Positions 27,668-37,591 are shown, numbered from the stretch's first letter. The stretch: 64,000 bases of DNA from Paraclostridium benzoelyticum (GCF_001006285.1 NZ_LBBT01000147.1:1-64000); one strand, 5' to 3'. The notes: a model not told the origin generated them from the sequence alone. Numbers and translations are program-made.

Positions 27668-28195
27668 ATGAAAAAAATAGTATGCTTACTACTAGTAGTA
27701 ATGACTATGGGAGGTATGTATTATTTTTCTAGTCAAGAAGGAGATGTATCAAAACAACAATCTGATACAGCTGTTAATGTAATTGATAAAATTAGATCAG
27801 AAGTAAATTTAAAAGATCATAATATAATAAGCGTAAAAGAAAAAGTTTTTGACAAACTTAAGCAGTATGGAGATAAGGGGTATATAGTTAGAAAAATGGC
27901 TCATTTTAGTATATATGCAGGTATAGGATTTTCTATAAGTCTACTTATATATGCTCTTAGTAGAAGAATATACATAGCTAGTATTGTAGCCCTGATAGCA
28001 AGTATATCATATGCTTATTATGATGAGATGAGACAGTTAGCGGTAGCTGGAAGAGTAGGTAGCATGAAAGATGTTCTTATAGACTCGTCAGGGGCTCTTA
28101 CGGGCATATTAATACTATTTGTAATAGTGATAGTGTTTAAAGGTATTAGAGTTTTTTTTAATTTTATATTTAAAAGACATAGTAAAGCTGTATAG
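27668..28195 (+). CDS. VanZ-like family membrane protein
   Basis: This 175-aa protein has an N-terminal helix with the YYFSSQEG motif, an RKMAHFSIYAGIGF helix, a DEMRQLAVAGRVGSMKDVLIDSSGA segment and a final helix. This is the standard VanZ-like layout (four helices and a conserved DE-GR-D pattern). VanZ gives low-level teicoplanin resistance; most relatives have no known role. The ribosome site is ACAGGTGATGG. It is followed at once by repeat copy C. Confidence 0.85.
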   Translation: MKKIVCLLLVVMTMGGMYYFSSQEGDVSKQQSDTAVNVIDKIRSEVNLKDHNIISVKEKVFDKLKQYGDKGYIVRKMAHFSIYAGIGFSISLLIYALSRRIYIASIVALIASISYAYYDEMRQLAVAGRVGSMKDVLIDSSGALTGILILFVIVIVFKGIRVFFNFIFKRHSKAV

Positions 28196-28200
28196 GTTAC

Positions 28201-28287
28201 TTCGTGGGATTATGTATAAGTTTCTTACAACAGGCTGGAAAAAAGCCTGGAATGTTTCGAAACTTACACATAATCCCACTTCGTTTT
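28201..28287. repeat. Palindromic element, copy C
   Basis: TTCGTGGGATTATGTATAAG pairs with CTTACACATAATCCCAC. The inner stem is CAGGCT...AGCCTG. The core GTTTCTTACA...AATGTTTCGAAAC is a diverged form of the family core. It ends CACTTCG plus T6 and doubles as terminator of the VanZ-like gene. Confidence 0.75.
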
Positions 28288-28445
28288 TTATGGATATAAA
28301 AAGTGAGAAAGATTCTCAAAAAGACTGGAATGTTATTGGTAATATTTGGTATAATTAGAAAGCTAATAATTTGTAATTACAATTATAATAATAAATTATT
28401 ATAATTTATAGAGTTTATATCATTTTTAAGGAAGGGAATTTAACT

Positions 28446-29255
28446 ATGATAAATGAAGAAAGATTACCTCATGTTATATTTAGGGTAGCTGATAATTTAT
28501 ATGCAATTGACAGTAGTGTGACAATTGCATTAACTGAGCTTCCTGACAATATAACTTCGATACAAAAAAGTGAAAAGAGTGAATTAGGGGTTATGCAACT
28601 AAGAAACCAAATAGTACCAGTTTTAAGTCTGAGAAGTTTATTTGGATGTAAGTCATCTGAAGAAGAATATGAAGATTTTAAAGCTATGATAGATATTAGA
28701 AAAAATGATCATATTAAGTGGGTAAATGAATTGAAAAATTCAGTGTATGAAAATAGAGAATTTACTTTAACTACAGATCCACATCAATGTGCATTTGGTA
28801 AATGGTATGATAATTTTTCAACTGATATACAAAGTATAAATTTTCATATGAAAAAGATAGATTCACCACACACTTTACTACATGAAATAGCTATAGAAGT
28901 TGAAAAATGTAAAAAAGAAAAAAATGAAGAGATTAGGGAAAAAAAATTGCTAGATTTGCTTAATAAAGCAGAAAAACAATATATGGAAAAAGTACTTGAA
29001 TTATTAAATAAAACAAAATACATTTTTAAAGATCATTATCATGATATGGTAATTGTAATTATGCAAAATAGTAGATTTATAGGTCTTGCGGTAGATGAAA
29101 TTTTAACTGTAGATAATTTTATAAAAAATGAAACTTCAGAAAGTAATTTTATAATTGATCAGCCTAAATATATTTCTGCAATTGGAGCAACTAAAGATAT
29201 CGATGAACATATATTTTTAATTAAAGAAGATAAATTATTTGAGTTATATAAATAG
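28446..29255 (+). CDS. CheW-like protein with inserted chemoreceptor zinc-binding (CZB) domain
   Basis: This 269-aa protein has two CheW half-domains (about 8-70 and 198-269) split by a CZB domain. The CZB zinc ligands are visible: H89 in NDHIKW, C115 in QCAFGKWY, and H142 and H146 in PHTLLHE. CheW couples chemoreceptors to CheA; CZB senses zinc or hypochlorite in receptors. Here the sensor sits inside the coupling protein. No other chemotaxis gene is near. It starts after GGAAGGG. Confidence 0.8.
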   Translation: MINEERLPHVIFRVADNLYAIDSSVTIALTELPDNITSIQKSEKSELGVMQLRNQIVPVLSLRSLFGCKSSEEEYEDFKAMIDIRKNDHIKWVNELKNSVYENREFTLTTDPHQCAFGKWYDNFSTDIQSINFHMKKIDSPHTLLHEIAIEVEKCKKEKNEEIREKKLLDLLNKAEKQYMEKVLELLNKTKYIFKDHYHDMVIVIMQNSRFIGLAVDEILTVDNFIKNETSESNFIIDQPKYISAIGATKDIDEHIFLIKEDKLFELYK

Positions 29256-29271
29256 ATATAAGATTACATGA

Positions 29272-29310
29272 AAAAAGGGTGTCGCAAATATTAATGCGAC
29301 ACCCTTTTTT
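29272..29310. terminator. Bidirectional terminator
   Basis: AAAAAAGGGTGTCGCA and TGCGACACCCTTTTTT form a stem of at least 10 GC-rich pairs with A and T runs on either side, between convergent genes. Confidence 0.92.
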
Positions 29311-29337
29311 ACAGAGTGCTTTAAAAAGGTTATTATA

Positions 29338-29904
29338 TTATGAAACTTTATAAGTCTGTTTAGAAAACTGAGATATAAAGTTTTTTGGCATTTTACTTAA
29401 GAAATAAACCACTAAAATACAAGATAAAGGTTTATCTACTATATTACTAATAATTCTTGGTATAAAAGCAGCTGTAAAAATTTCTTGTCCAGATTGAACT
29501 AAAAATCCAACCAATAAGTCTGCTCCACTTCCACTTAAACCTCCAAATAATAGTATTGAAATAGGTGTTCCTATTAAAGGACAAACTACAGCTAATAATA
29601 ATCCTGTAAGTATAGCCTCTTTGTAACCAAATGATTTTTTTCTAGCTATAAATCCAACTATAACACCTAGTGCTATATTAACTAAAGCAAATGGTATATT
29701 TGTAGGATCTGATATTACACCAAGGACTAAATTTGTTCCTCCCCCTATAAGTGCTCCCCATAAAGGTCCAAGGACAACAGCCCCAAGTACTGTTCCAACG
29801 GTATCTAAAAATAGTAATGGAATGTTTAACATACCGACAAACATACCGAAAACTATATTTACTAATATACACATTGCGCTAAATGTTATTTTCTTTGTAT
29901 TCAT
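29338..29904 (-). CDS. ECF transporter S component (CD3073-like)
   Basis: This 188-aa membrane protein has about 6 helices and the ECF S-component style: short loops and the LDTVGTVLGAVVLGPLWGALIGG segment typical of the CD3073 group. It would bind a small nutrient and use shared EcfA/EcfT subunits encoded elsewhere. GGAGGA lies upstream of the ATG. It is divergent from a TudS-like desulfidase gene, and the same pair occurs together in related clostridia as I recall, which suggests a sulfur-containing base or similar substrate. Confidence 0.75.
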   Translation of the reverse strand: MNTKKITFSAMCILVNIVFGMFVGMLNIPLLFLDTVGTVLGAVVLGPLWGALIGGGTNLVLGVISDPTNIPFALVNIALGVIVGFIARKKSFGYKEAILTGLLLAVVCPLIGTPISILLFGGLSGSGADLLVGFLVQSGQEIFTAAFIPRIISNIVDKPLSCILVVYFLSKMPKNFISQFSKQTYKVS

Positions 29905-30080
29905 GATTACGATTTCCTCCGCAATTAAATTATTAGTACATAATTAATAATAATACAAAACTATCAATTTTTGAAATCGGAAATATTTATAAGTAAATTG
30001 TCTAAAATAGTAAAAATCTATAACACACCAATTATTTACTGTGATACTATGAAAATATTAATAAAATTAAGGAGATATAT

Positions 30081-30614
30081 ATGGAAAGAAAAAGGGAAAT
30101 AGTAGCTGTTTGCCATTGTATATTAAATTGTAACTCTAAAGTGGAAGGGCTATCTAATGATAAAGGGTCACATAATGTTTCTTTACAAATTTTAAGTAGT
30201 GGGTATGGAATAATTCAATTACCTTGTCCTGAGATGGTTATGTATGGAATTAAAAGGTGGGGACATGTAAAAGAACAATTTGATAATTTATTTTATAGAA
30301 ATCAATGTAAGATTATGCTAGATCCATACATAAAACAATTTGAAAACTATATTAAAAATAATTATAAAATTAAAGCTATAATAGCTATAGATGGAAGTCC
30401 TAGTTGTGGGTATAATAAAACTTGTAGTTCTGATAATTGGTTTGGAGAGTTAAGTGGATGTAATAATTTATCCGAAAAATTAAGTGATATAAAAATGATA
30501 GATGGAAAAGGAATATTTATTGAAGAACTAGAAAAATTATTAAAGGAAAATAATTTAGAAATACCAATTGTAGGACTAGATGAAAGTATAGGACTAGATA
30601 TAACTATAATTTAA
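30081..30614 (+). CDS. TudS-related putative desulfidase (CD3072-like)
   Basis: This 177-aa protein is related to DUF523/TudS thiouracil desulfidase. Cysteines likely to hold the [4Fe-4S] cluster and the substrate sulfur are in VCHCILNC, LPCPEM and DGSPSCGYNKTCSS. The TudS reaction strips sulfur from thiolated bases such as thiouracil. The neighbouring divergent ECF S component could import the substrate; this link is inference. AAGGAG lies just before the ATG. Confidence 0.75.
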   Translation: MERKREIVAVCHCILNCNSKVEGLSNDKGSHNVSLQILSSGYGIIQLPCPEMVMYGIKRWGHVKEQFDNLFYRNQCKIMLDPYIKQFENYIKNNYKIKAIIAIDGSPSCGYNKTCSSDNWFGELSGCNNLSEKLSDIKMIDGKGIFIEELEKLLKENNLEIPIVGLDESIGLDITII

Positions 30615-30632
30615 ATTAAATATTTGATAAAA

Positions 30633-30676
30633 TGATTGATATTAAACGTAAAAGGTTTAATATCAATCATTTTACT
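30633..30676. terminator. Terminator between TudS-like gene and treR
   Basis: TGATTGATATTAAAC and GTTTAATATCAATCA form a 15-base perfect stem with a 7-base loop and T4. Confidence 0.85.
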
Positions 30677-30737
30677 CTACAGAAAATAAAATATGACTTT
30701 ATATTGGATTCCTACCACAAACAATTTATATAAATAA

Positions 30738-31454
30738 TTACTTGTAAGAACGGCGAGCAAAAGTACTAAATTTAAATCTATCAGGGCGATGTCTAGATTG
30801 AGTGTATTCAAATAATGAACCATCATCTAAATAAACATAATTACTTATGACAGCAACTAAGTTGAAGTCATTTAAATCAAGATATTTTTTATCAATAGGA
30901 CAAGCGGGTTCAATGGAAATTATTTTTTGAGCACCGCTTATTTTAAGATTAAGATTATTTTCAATAAAATCATAAATAGATTCATAAGCTATATCTTTAG
31001 TAAGGCCTTTTATAATGTTTGAGTTAAAGTAGTTAATATCTAATATAACATTTTCATTATCTATATTTCTAACACGAAACATTTTTATTGCTTTTGAATT
31101 AATTAAAAAATTAGTTTCTTTAGATAATTCTTCATCAACTATAATATTTTCAAATAACGGTATACAAGTGTGATAATTTAAATTATTATACTCTGATGCT
31201 TCTTTAAAGCTTTGTAATCCTCCTACTAAAAAATTAAGAGGTTGCTTTTCTAAAACAAATACTCCTTTTCCGTGGACGCTTGTCACCAACCCATCTGAAG
31301 CTAATAAATCTAACGCTCTTCTAACGGTGTTTCTACTTACATTAAACAAAGCAGTTAATTCATGTTCAGAAGGTAATTTTCCATCTTTAAATTCATTAGA
31401 TTGTATTTTATCGTTTAAATAATTATGTATATTTAAATATTTATTTACAGCCAT
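30738..31454 (-). CDS. treR: GntR-family trehalose operon repressor TreR
   Basis: This 238-aa GntR/HutC regulator has an N-terminal winged helix (LPSEHELTALFNVSRNTVRRALDLL) and a C-terminal UTRA effector domain. The end RHRPDRFKFSTFARR is characteristic of TreR. It is divergent from treP and treC. Trehalose-6-phosphate is the known inducer of Bacillus TreR. It should bind the two TTGTTTAAACAA palindromes in the 165-base divergent region. Confidence 0.9.
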   Translation of the reverse strand: MAVNKYLNIHNYLNDKIQSNEFKDGKLPSEHELTALFNVSRNTVRRALDLLASDGLVTSVHGKGVFVLEKQPLNFLVGGLQSFKEASEYNNLNYHTCIPLFENIIVDEELSKETNFLINSKAIKMFRVRNIDNENVILDINYFNSNIIKGLTKDIAYESIYDFIENNLNLKISGAQKIISIEPACPIDKKYLDLNDFNLVAVISNYVYLDDGSLFEYTQSRHRPDRFKFSTFARRSYK

Positions 31455-31529
31455 GTGTATAAGTCCTTTCTTTAAAATTAATCAACGCTTTTATTATATC
31501 AAATAAAGAGTATATAGTCAGTTGGAAAT

Positions 31530-31574
31530 TTGTTTAAACAAGTTATTGACAATGTTGTTTAAACAAGTTAAAAT
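31530..31574 (+). promoter_or_regulatory. treP promoter with twin operators
   Basis: Two identical perfect palindromes TTGTTTAAACAA occupy 31530-31541 and 31555-31566, 25 bases centre to centre. The -35 TTGACA (31546-31551) lies between them and the -10 TAAAAT (31569-31574) just after the second, 17-base spacer. The second operator fills the spacer, so bound TreR would block RNA polymerase. Confidence 0.8.
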
Positions 31575-31619
31575 GATTTCAAGAAAACGTTTTTAAAAAT
31601 ACTGATGGAGGGTAATGAC

Positions 31620-33053
31620 ATGGTAAAATATGAAAAAGAAGTTTCGGATATTATAAATCTAGTTGGTAGTGAAGAAAACATTGCAAGTTTATCTCATTGC
31701 GTAACTAGGTTAAGATTTGTCTTAAAAGATGAATCGAAGGCTGATAAAGAAAGTCTTGAAAAGTTACCTATAGTTAAAGGCGTATTTACAAATGCTGGTC
31801 AATTTCAAGTTGTAATTGGTTCAGGGGTAAAAGATGTATATAATGAAATAATTCAGTTAAGTAATGTAAAGGGTGCTACCAAAGAAGAAGTTAAAAACGT
31901 AGCAAAACAAAATATGAGCTTTATGGAAAGACTAATATCTGGATTTGCAGAAATATTTATACCTATACTACCTGCTATAATAACTGGTGGATTAATGTTA
32001 GGGTTTAGAAATATAATAGGTGATTTACCTATATTTGGAAATGGGGCTGAAACTTTAACACAGCTATACCCAGTATTAGATGAAGTAAATAGCTTTTTAT
32101 GGGTAATATGTGAAGCTATATTTCATTTTTTACCAGTTGCTATTACCTGGTCAACTGTCAAAAAGTTTGGAGGATCAGAGGTTTTGGGTATTGTTCTAGG
32201 AATAGCATTAGTATCTCCACAACTATTAAATGCTTATGGATATGCGGAAGCAGCAACAAAAGGTACTGTTCCGTTTTGGGATTTTGGAATATTTACAATA
32301 CAAAAAGTTGGTTACCAAGCACAAGTAATACCAGCAATGCTATCAGGTATATTTTTAGCTAAATTAGAAACGAACCTTCGTAAATATATACCAGATACTT
32401 TAAAGATGATAATAATTCCATTTATAGTATTAATAATCACTGTATTACTTTCATATACAATAATTGGTCCAATATCTCGTACATTAGGAGATGGAATTGC
32501 AATGTTTTTCAATCAATTACTAACTGGACCGTTTAAACTAATTGGAGCTATTATATTTGGAGCTTTATATGCACCATTAGTTGTAACTGGTTTACATCAT
32601 ACATTCTTAGCTGTAGATTTACAATTAATTTCAACAGGAGGAACTATGATATGGCCTTTGATTGCACTAAGTAATATAGCTCAAGGATCAGCAGCTATAG
32701 CAATGTTTATACTTTACAAAAACGATGCAAAAATGAAATCGATGTCATTATCTTCGGCAATATCAGCATATTTAGGAGTAACAGAGCCTGCAATGTTTGG
32801 TGTAAACCTAAAATATAAATATGCTTTTTATGCAGCATTAATAGGTTCAGCAACTGCAGCAACTTTATCTATATCTACAGGAGTTTTGGCAAATTCAATA
32901 GGAATAGGTGGACTTCCAGCATTTTTAGCGATTCAACCTCAGTATTGGATTAATTATATATTAGCAATGGTAGTTGCATTAGTAATTCCATTTATTTTAA
33001 CTATAGCGTTTCATAAATATAGAAATAAAAAGCTAAAATTTAATAAAAAATAA
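31620..33053 (+). CDS. treP: PTS trehalose transporter EIIBC
   Basis: This 477-aa permease imports trehalose as its 6-phosphate. The IIB domain carries the phosphorylated C27 in LSHCVTRLRF. The IIC membrane domain follows (about 10 helices) with LYAPLVVTGLHH. There is no IIA domain, so a glucose-type EIIA from elsewhere must serve it. The ATG at 31620 follows GGAGGG; an in-frame ATG 15 bases earlier overlaps that ribosome site. Confidence 0.93.
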   Translation: MVKYEKEVSDIINLVGSEENIASLSHCVTRLRFVLKDESKADKESLEKLPIVKGVFTNAGQFQVVIGSGVKDVYNEIIQLSNVKGATKEEVKNVAKQNMSFMERLISGFAEIFIPILPAIITGGLMLGFRNIIGDLPIFGNGAETLTQLYPVLDEVNSFLWVICEAIFHFLPVAITWSTVKKFGGSEVLGIVLGIALVSPQLLNAYGYAEAATKGTVPFWDFGIFTIQKVGYQAQVIPAMLSGIFLAKLETNLRKYIPDTLKMIIIPFIVLIITVLLSYTIIGPISRTLGDGIAMFFNQLLTGPFKLIGAIIFGALYAPLVVTGLHHTFLAVDLQLISTGGTMIWPLIALSNIAQGSAAIAMFILYKNDAKMKSMSLSSAISAYLGVTEPAMFGVNLKYKYAFYAALIGSATAATLSISTGVLANSIGIGGLPAFLAIQPQYWINYILAMVVALVIPFILTIAFHKYRNKKLKFNKK

Positions 33054-33100
33054 AAACAAGTTTTAATTTAATGATTTAAGTTACAGAGAGGTGAGTATTT

Positions 33101-34771
33101 ATGGGATATAAGGACTGGTTTAAAAAAGCTAGTGTATATCAAATATACCCCAAAAGTTTTAAAGACAGCAACGATGATGGAATAGGTGACATAAAGGGTA
33201 TAATACAAAAACTAGATCACATTGAAAATTTAGGTATAGAGGTAATATGGTTAACGCCTATATATGTATCTCCACAAAAAGATAATGGATACGATATAGA
33301 AGATTATTATAATATAGACCCTATATTTGGAACTATGGATGATTTCGAAGAATTATTAACAGAAGTTCATAATAGAGGTATGAAACTTATAATGGATATG
33401 GTTATAAATCATACATCAACACAACATAGATGGTTTAAGGAGGCAAAAAAAGGAGAAGACAACCCATATCATGATTTTTACATATGGAAAAAAACTAAAG
33501 ATAGAAAATTACCAAACAATTGGGAATCTAAATTTGGAGGAAGTGCATGGGAATATGTAGAGGATATAGATAAATATTATTTACACCTATTTGACGTAAG
33601 TCAAGCTGATTTAAATTGGGAAAATCCAAAATTAAGGTTAGAAATATATAAAATGATGAATTTCTGGATGAAAAAAGGAGTAGATGGGTTTAGACTAGAT
33701 GTTATAAATTTATTATCTAAAAATCAAGATTTTCCAAATGATACTTTAGAAAGTCCTAATCATGATGGACGAAGATTTTATACAGATGGACCGAGAATAC
33801 ATGAATATTTAAAAGATATAAATAAAAATGTATTTTCACTTTATGAAAATTCTATGACAGTTGGAGAAATGTCATCAACTACTATACCAAATTGTATAAA
33901 TTATACTAACCCTAACAACATGGAATTAGATATGACATTTAATTTTCATCACTTAAAAGTAGATTATTTAAATGGTGAAAAATGGATATTAGCTCAATTT
34001 GAATTTGACAAGTTAAAAGAAATACTTTTTGATTGGCAAGTTCAAATGCAAGTTGGAAACGGATGGAACGCTACATTTTGGTCAAATCACGACCAACCTC
34101 GTGCATTATCTAGGTTTGGGGATGATAAAAGTTATCGTATAGAATCTGCAAAGATGCTAGCAACATCTATACATTTAATGAGAGGAACTCCGTATATATA
34201 TCAAGGTGAAGAAATAGGAATGACAAATCCTAATTTTGAAAGTATAAATGAATATAAAGACATTGAAAGTATAAATGCATATAAAAACTTAATTAAAAAA
34301 GGATATAGTGAAGATGACGTTTTACAAATATTAAGATCTAAGTCAAGAGATAACTCTCGTACACCTATGCAATGGAATGAAAATGGTGGATTTACAAAAG
34401 GATCTTCATGGATAAAAATGGCTAATAATTATAAAATTATAAATGCAAAATATGAGATTGAAGATGAAGAATCCATATATAATTATTATAAAAAATTGAT
34501 AAACTTAAGAAAAGAATACGACATAATATCTCATGGAGATATAACCCCTATACTAAAAGATCATGAAAGTATATTAGCTTATATTAGGGAGTATAAAAAT
34601 CAAAAACTACTAGTTGTATGTAACTTTTTTGCACAAAATACTGAAATTGATATAAATCAATATATTAAAAATTTCAAATGTAAGATATTAATCAAAAATT
34701 ATTGTGAAAGAGATTTAAGCAAATCTATGATTTTAAAACCATATGAGTGTTTTGCAATACTTATTAATTAA
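33101..34771 (+). CDS. treC: Trehalose-6-phosphate hydrolase
   Basis: This 556-aa GH13 enzyme splits trehalose-6-phosphate to glucose and glucose-6-phosphate. The family regions are visible: DMVINHTS, DGFRLDVINLLSK (nucleophile Asp), TVGEMSS (acid Glu region) and WSNHDQPR. It starts 47 bases after treP behind AGAGGTGA, so treP and treC form an operon. Confidence 0.95.
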   Translation: MGYKDWFKKASVYQIYPKSFKDSNDDGIGDIKGIIQKLDHIENLGIEVIWLTPIYVSPQKDNGYDIEDYYNIDPIFGTMDDFEELLTEVHNRGMKLIMDMVINHTSTQHRWFKEAKKGEDNPYHDFYIWKKTKDRKLPNNWESKFGGSAWEYVEDIDKYYLHLFDVSQADLNWENPKLRLEIYKMMNFWMKKGVDGFRLDVINLLSKNQDFPNDTLESPNHDGRRFYTDGPRIHEYLKDINKNVFSLYENSMTVGEMSSTTIPNCINYTNPNNMELDMTFNFHHLKVDYLNGEKWILAQFEFDKLKEILFDWQVQMQVGNGWNATFWSNHDQPRALSRFGDDKSYRIESAKMLATSIHLMRGTPYIYQGEEIGMTNPNFESINEYKDIESINAYKNLIKKGYSEDDVLQILRSKSRDNSRTPMQWNENGGFTKGSSWIKMANNYKIINAKYEIEDEESIYNYYKKLINLRKEYDIISHGDITPILKDHESILAYIREYKNQKLLVVCNFFAQNTEIDINQYIKNFKCKILIKNYCERDLSKSMILKPYECFAILIN

Positions 34772-34796
34772 CAGTAAAATTGAATGTGATAAGCAA

Positions 34797-34838
34797 AATG
34801 GGAATGGCATTGATAATTCAATACTATTCCCATTATTA
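34797..34838. terminator. Terminator between treC and HAD gene
   Basis: AATGGGAATGG and CTATTCCCATT form a stem with a ~15-base loop between convergent genes. Confidence 0.7.
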
Positions 34839-34839
34839 A

Positions 34840-35649
34840 TTATAATATAAAGTCAGATATAACCTTAGCAACACCGTGATTATTATTAGTTTCAGTAACA
34901 TGATTAGCGATCTCTTTTATACTATCTCTAGCATTGCCCATAGCAACTCCAAGTCCTGCAAACTCAATCATATGTCTGTCATTTTCTTCATCTCCAACAG
35001 CTATAACTTCAGCTGGATCTATGCCTAACTTATCACATAGAGCTTGTAATCCTGAACCTTTGTTAACTTTCTTATTTAAAAATTCTAAGAAAAATGGAGC
35101 TGAACGAACTATAGTGTATTTATCATGGAACTCTTGTGGAATTTTAGTTATGATATCTTCTATAACTTCAGGTTCATCAACTAGCATAACTTTACAGAAT
35201 GTTAAATCTGAATTAATTTCATTTTCATCCATACAAATAACAGGAATGTTATTAAGTGTAGATTCATGAACACTGTATTTAGGAACTTCTGTATAAGGAA
35301 CAACTAAAGAATCTGGAGTGTTTATATGAATTTTTATATCATGTTTTTTAGCTAATTCATTATATATATAATCGAAATCTTCATGACTCATTTCTATATT
35401 AGAAATAACATCTTGAGAAGTAATTTCTTGAACAAGTCCACCATTAAATGTAACAACGTAATTTTCTTCGTCATTAAGCTTTAATTCTTTTAATAAAGTT
35501 TGAACCCCTGGAAGTGGTCTGCCAGTTGATAATACAACTTTAACACCTTTTTCTTTTGCATTTTGTATTGCATCAAAAACCTCTTGTGTAACTTTTTTTT
35601 CACTATTTAGTAATGTACCGTCTATGTCTAATGCGATTAGTTTATACAT
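34840..35649 (-). CDS. Cof-type HAD-IIB family phosphatase
   Basis: This 269-aa HAD hydrolase has motif I ALDIDGTLL, motif II VVLSTGR, and motifs III/IV near GDEENDRHMIEFAGLGVAMGNA. The C2B cap lies between motifs II and III. Such enzymes dephosphorylate sugar phosphates or flavin precursors with loose specificity. The ATG at 35649 has GGAGGAAAT upstream; an in-frame extension has no better site. Confidence 0.9.
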   Translation of the reverse strand: MYKLIALDIDGTLLNSEKKVTQEVFDAIQNAKEKGVKVVLSTGRPLPGVQTLLKELKLNDEENYVVTFNGGLVQEITSQDVISNIEMSHEDFDYIYNELAKKHDIKIHINTPDSLVVPYTEVPKYSVHESTLNNIPVICMDENEINSDLTFCKVMLVDEPEVIEDIITKIPQEFHDKYTIVRSAPFFLEFLNKKVNKGSGLQALCDKLGIDPAEVIAVGDEENDRHMIEFAGLGVAMGNARDSIKEIANHVTETNNNHGVAKVISDFIL

Positions 35650-35884
35650 AATTTCCTCCCAATAAATCAATTTAATTTGCTAAGTACAGTTTATAGCATA
35701 GTCAAAATTTTATCAATAGATTAGGGGTTAGTAAAATACAAAAATTAAATGAATATTGGGTTAATTGACTTTAAATTATACGTATAGTAAAGTAAGTTTA
35801 AAGATATAAATTAGTAAAAATTTACATAAATTATAGCTTTTAACATAAGCTAAAACTACAAATAATATATAACGAGGTGATAAA

Positions 35885-37579
35885 ATGAAATTTAAGGATT
35901 TTAAATACAAAAGACCTAATTATGAAAAAATAAAAGAGAAATTTAAAAGTCTAGTAAAAAACATGGAAACTAGTGCAAATTATGATGAACTTAGAAAAAA
36001 TATAGATGAGATTAATAAACTAAGAAATCATATAGATAGTATGGCAACGCTAGTTTCTATAAGATACAGTATAAATACTGAAGATGAATTTTATGCAAAA
36101 GAAAAAGAGTATTGGGATGAAAATGGTCCTCATTATGAAGAGTTAAATTCATTATTTTATAAAGCTCTAGTGAATTCAAAATTTAAAGATAAACTTACAC
36201 AAGAGTTAGGAAAGCAATTTATGTCTATAGCGGACTATTCGCTACAAGCATTTTCTAAAGAAATAATAGCTGAGTTGCAAGAAGAAAATAAATTAGCATC
36301 AGAATATACTAAACTTTTAGCATCTGCAAAAATTCCTTTTGATGGAGAAGAAAGAAATCTTTCAGGACTAGGGCCTTATATGACATCTCCATTTAGAGAT
36401 GAAAGAGAAAAATCATCACAAGCATATTATGGATTCTTTGAAGCAAATGAGAACAAATTTGATGATTTATTCGATAAACTAGTAAAAGTAAGAGACAAAA
36501 TGGCTAAAAAATTAGGTTTTGAAAATTTCGTAGAACTTGGCTACATAAGAATGTTAAGAACTGATTATAATGCAGAAATGGTTGAAAACTTTAGAAAACA
36601 AGTAAGTGAGTATATAGTACCTGTTGCAAATAAATTATATAAAAGACAAAAGGAAAGATTAGGACTTCAACAATGTAGATACTTTGATGAAAATTTTGAG
36701 TTTAATAGTGGAAATGCAAAACCTAAAGGAGACTCTGATTTTATAATGAAAAATGGTATTTTAATGTATTCAGAGCTTTCTAAGGAAACTGATGAGTTCT
36801 TTAAATATATGATGGATCATGAATTAATGGACTTAGAAACTAAAAAAGGAAAAGGTGCTGGAGGATATTGTACATATATACCAGAATACAAGGCTCCTTT
36901 TATATTCTCAAACTTTAATTCAACAGCAGATGATATAGATGTTTTAACTCATGAAGCTGGACATGCATTCCAAGTTTATATGTCAAGATGGATTGAAATT
37001 CCAGATATAAACTTCCCAACATACGAAAGTTGTGAAATACATTCTATGAGTATGGAATTTATAACTTGGCCTTGGATGGAGCTTTTCTTTAAAGAAGATA
37101 CTGATAAATATAAATTTGTTCACTTAGGTAGTGCTATTAAGTTTATACCTTATGGAGTGTTAGTAGATGAGTTCCAGCACATAGTATATGAAAATCCAAA
37201 CATGACAAAAGATGAAAGAAAATTGGTTTGGAGAGATCTAGAAAAGAAATATCAACCGCATAAGGATTATGAAGGCAATGACTTCTTAGAAAGAGGTGGA
37301 TGGTGGTTTAAGCAAGGCCACATATTTAAAAATCCATTCTATTATATAGATTATACATTAGCTCAAATTTGTGCACTTCAATTCTGGAAGAAGATGCAAG
37401 TTGATAGAGTTAAAGGATGGCAAGATTATCTAAATATTTGTAGAATAGGTGGAACTAAGTCTTTCTTAGATATTGTTAAATATGCTAATTTAATATCTCC
37501 TTTTGAAGAAGGTTGTGTAAGTAGTGTTATTGAAAGTATTGATGAGTATTTACAATCTATAAATGATAAGAATATGTAG
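35885..37579 (+). CDS. M3 family oligoendopeptidase (PepF-like)
   Basis: This 564-aa zinc metallopeptidase cleaves oligopeptides in the cytoplasm. The zinc motif HEAGH lies at residues 356-360 and the downstream Glu ligand in ESCEIHSMSMEF. In an amino-acid fermenter it would supply amino acids from imported peptides. CGAGGTGA precedes the ATG. Repeat copy D follows. Confidence 0.92.
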   Translation: MKFKDFKYKRPNYEKIKEKFKSLVKNMETSANYDELRKNIDEINKLRNHIDSMATLVSIRYSINTEDEFYAKEKEYWDENGPHYEELNSLFYKALVNSKFKDKLTQELGKQFMSIADYSLQAFSKEIIAELQEENKLASEYTKLLASAKIPFDGEERNLSGLGPYMTSPFRDEREKSSQAYYGFFEANENKFDDLFDKLVKVRDKMAKKLGFENFVELGYIRMLRTDYNAEMVENFRKQVSEYIVPVANKLYKRQKERLGLQQCRYFDENFEFNSGNAKPKGDSDFIMKNGILMYSELSKETDEFFKYMMDHELMDLETKKGKGAGGYCTYIPEYKAPFIFSNFNSTADDIDVLTHEAGHAFQVYMSRWIEIPDINFPTYESCEIHSMSMEFITWPWMELFFKEDTDKYKFVHLGSAIKFIPYGVLVDEFQHIVYENPNMTKDERKLVWRDLEKKYQPHKDYEGNDFLERGGWWFKQGHIFKNPFYYIDYTLAQICALQFWKKMQVDRVKGWQDYLNICRIGGTKSFLDIVKYANLISPFEEGCVSSVIESIDEYLQSINDKNM

Positions 37580-37591
37580 GTTATGTAGCTA

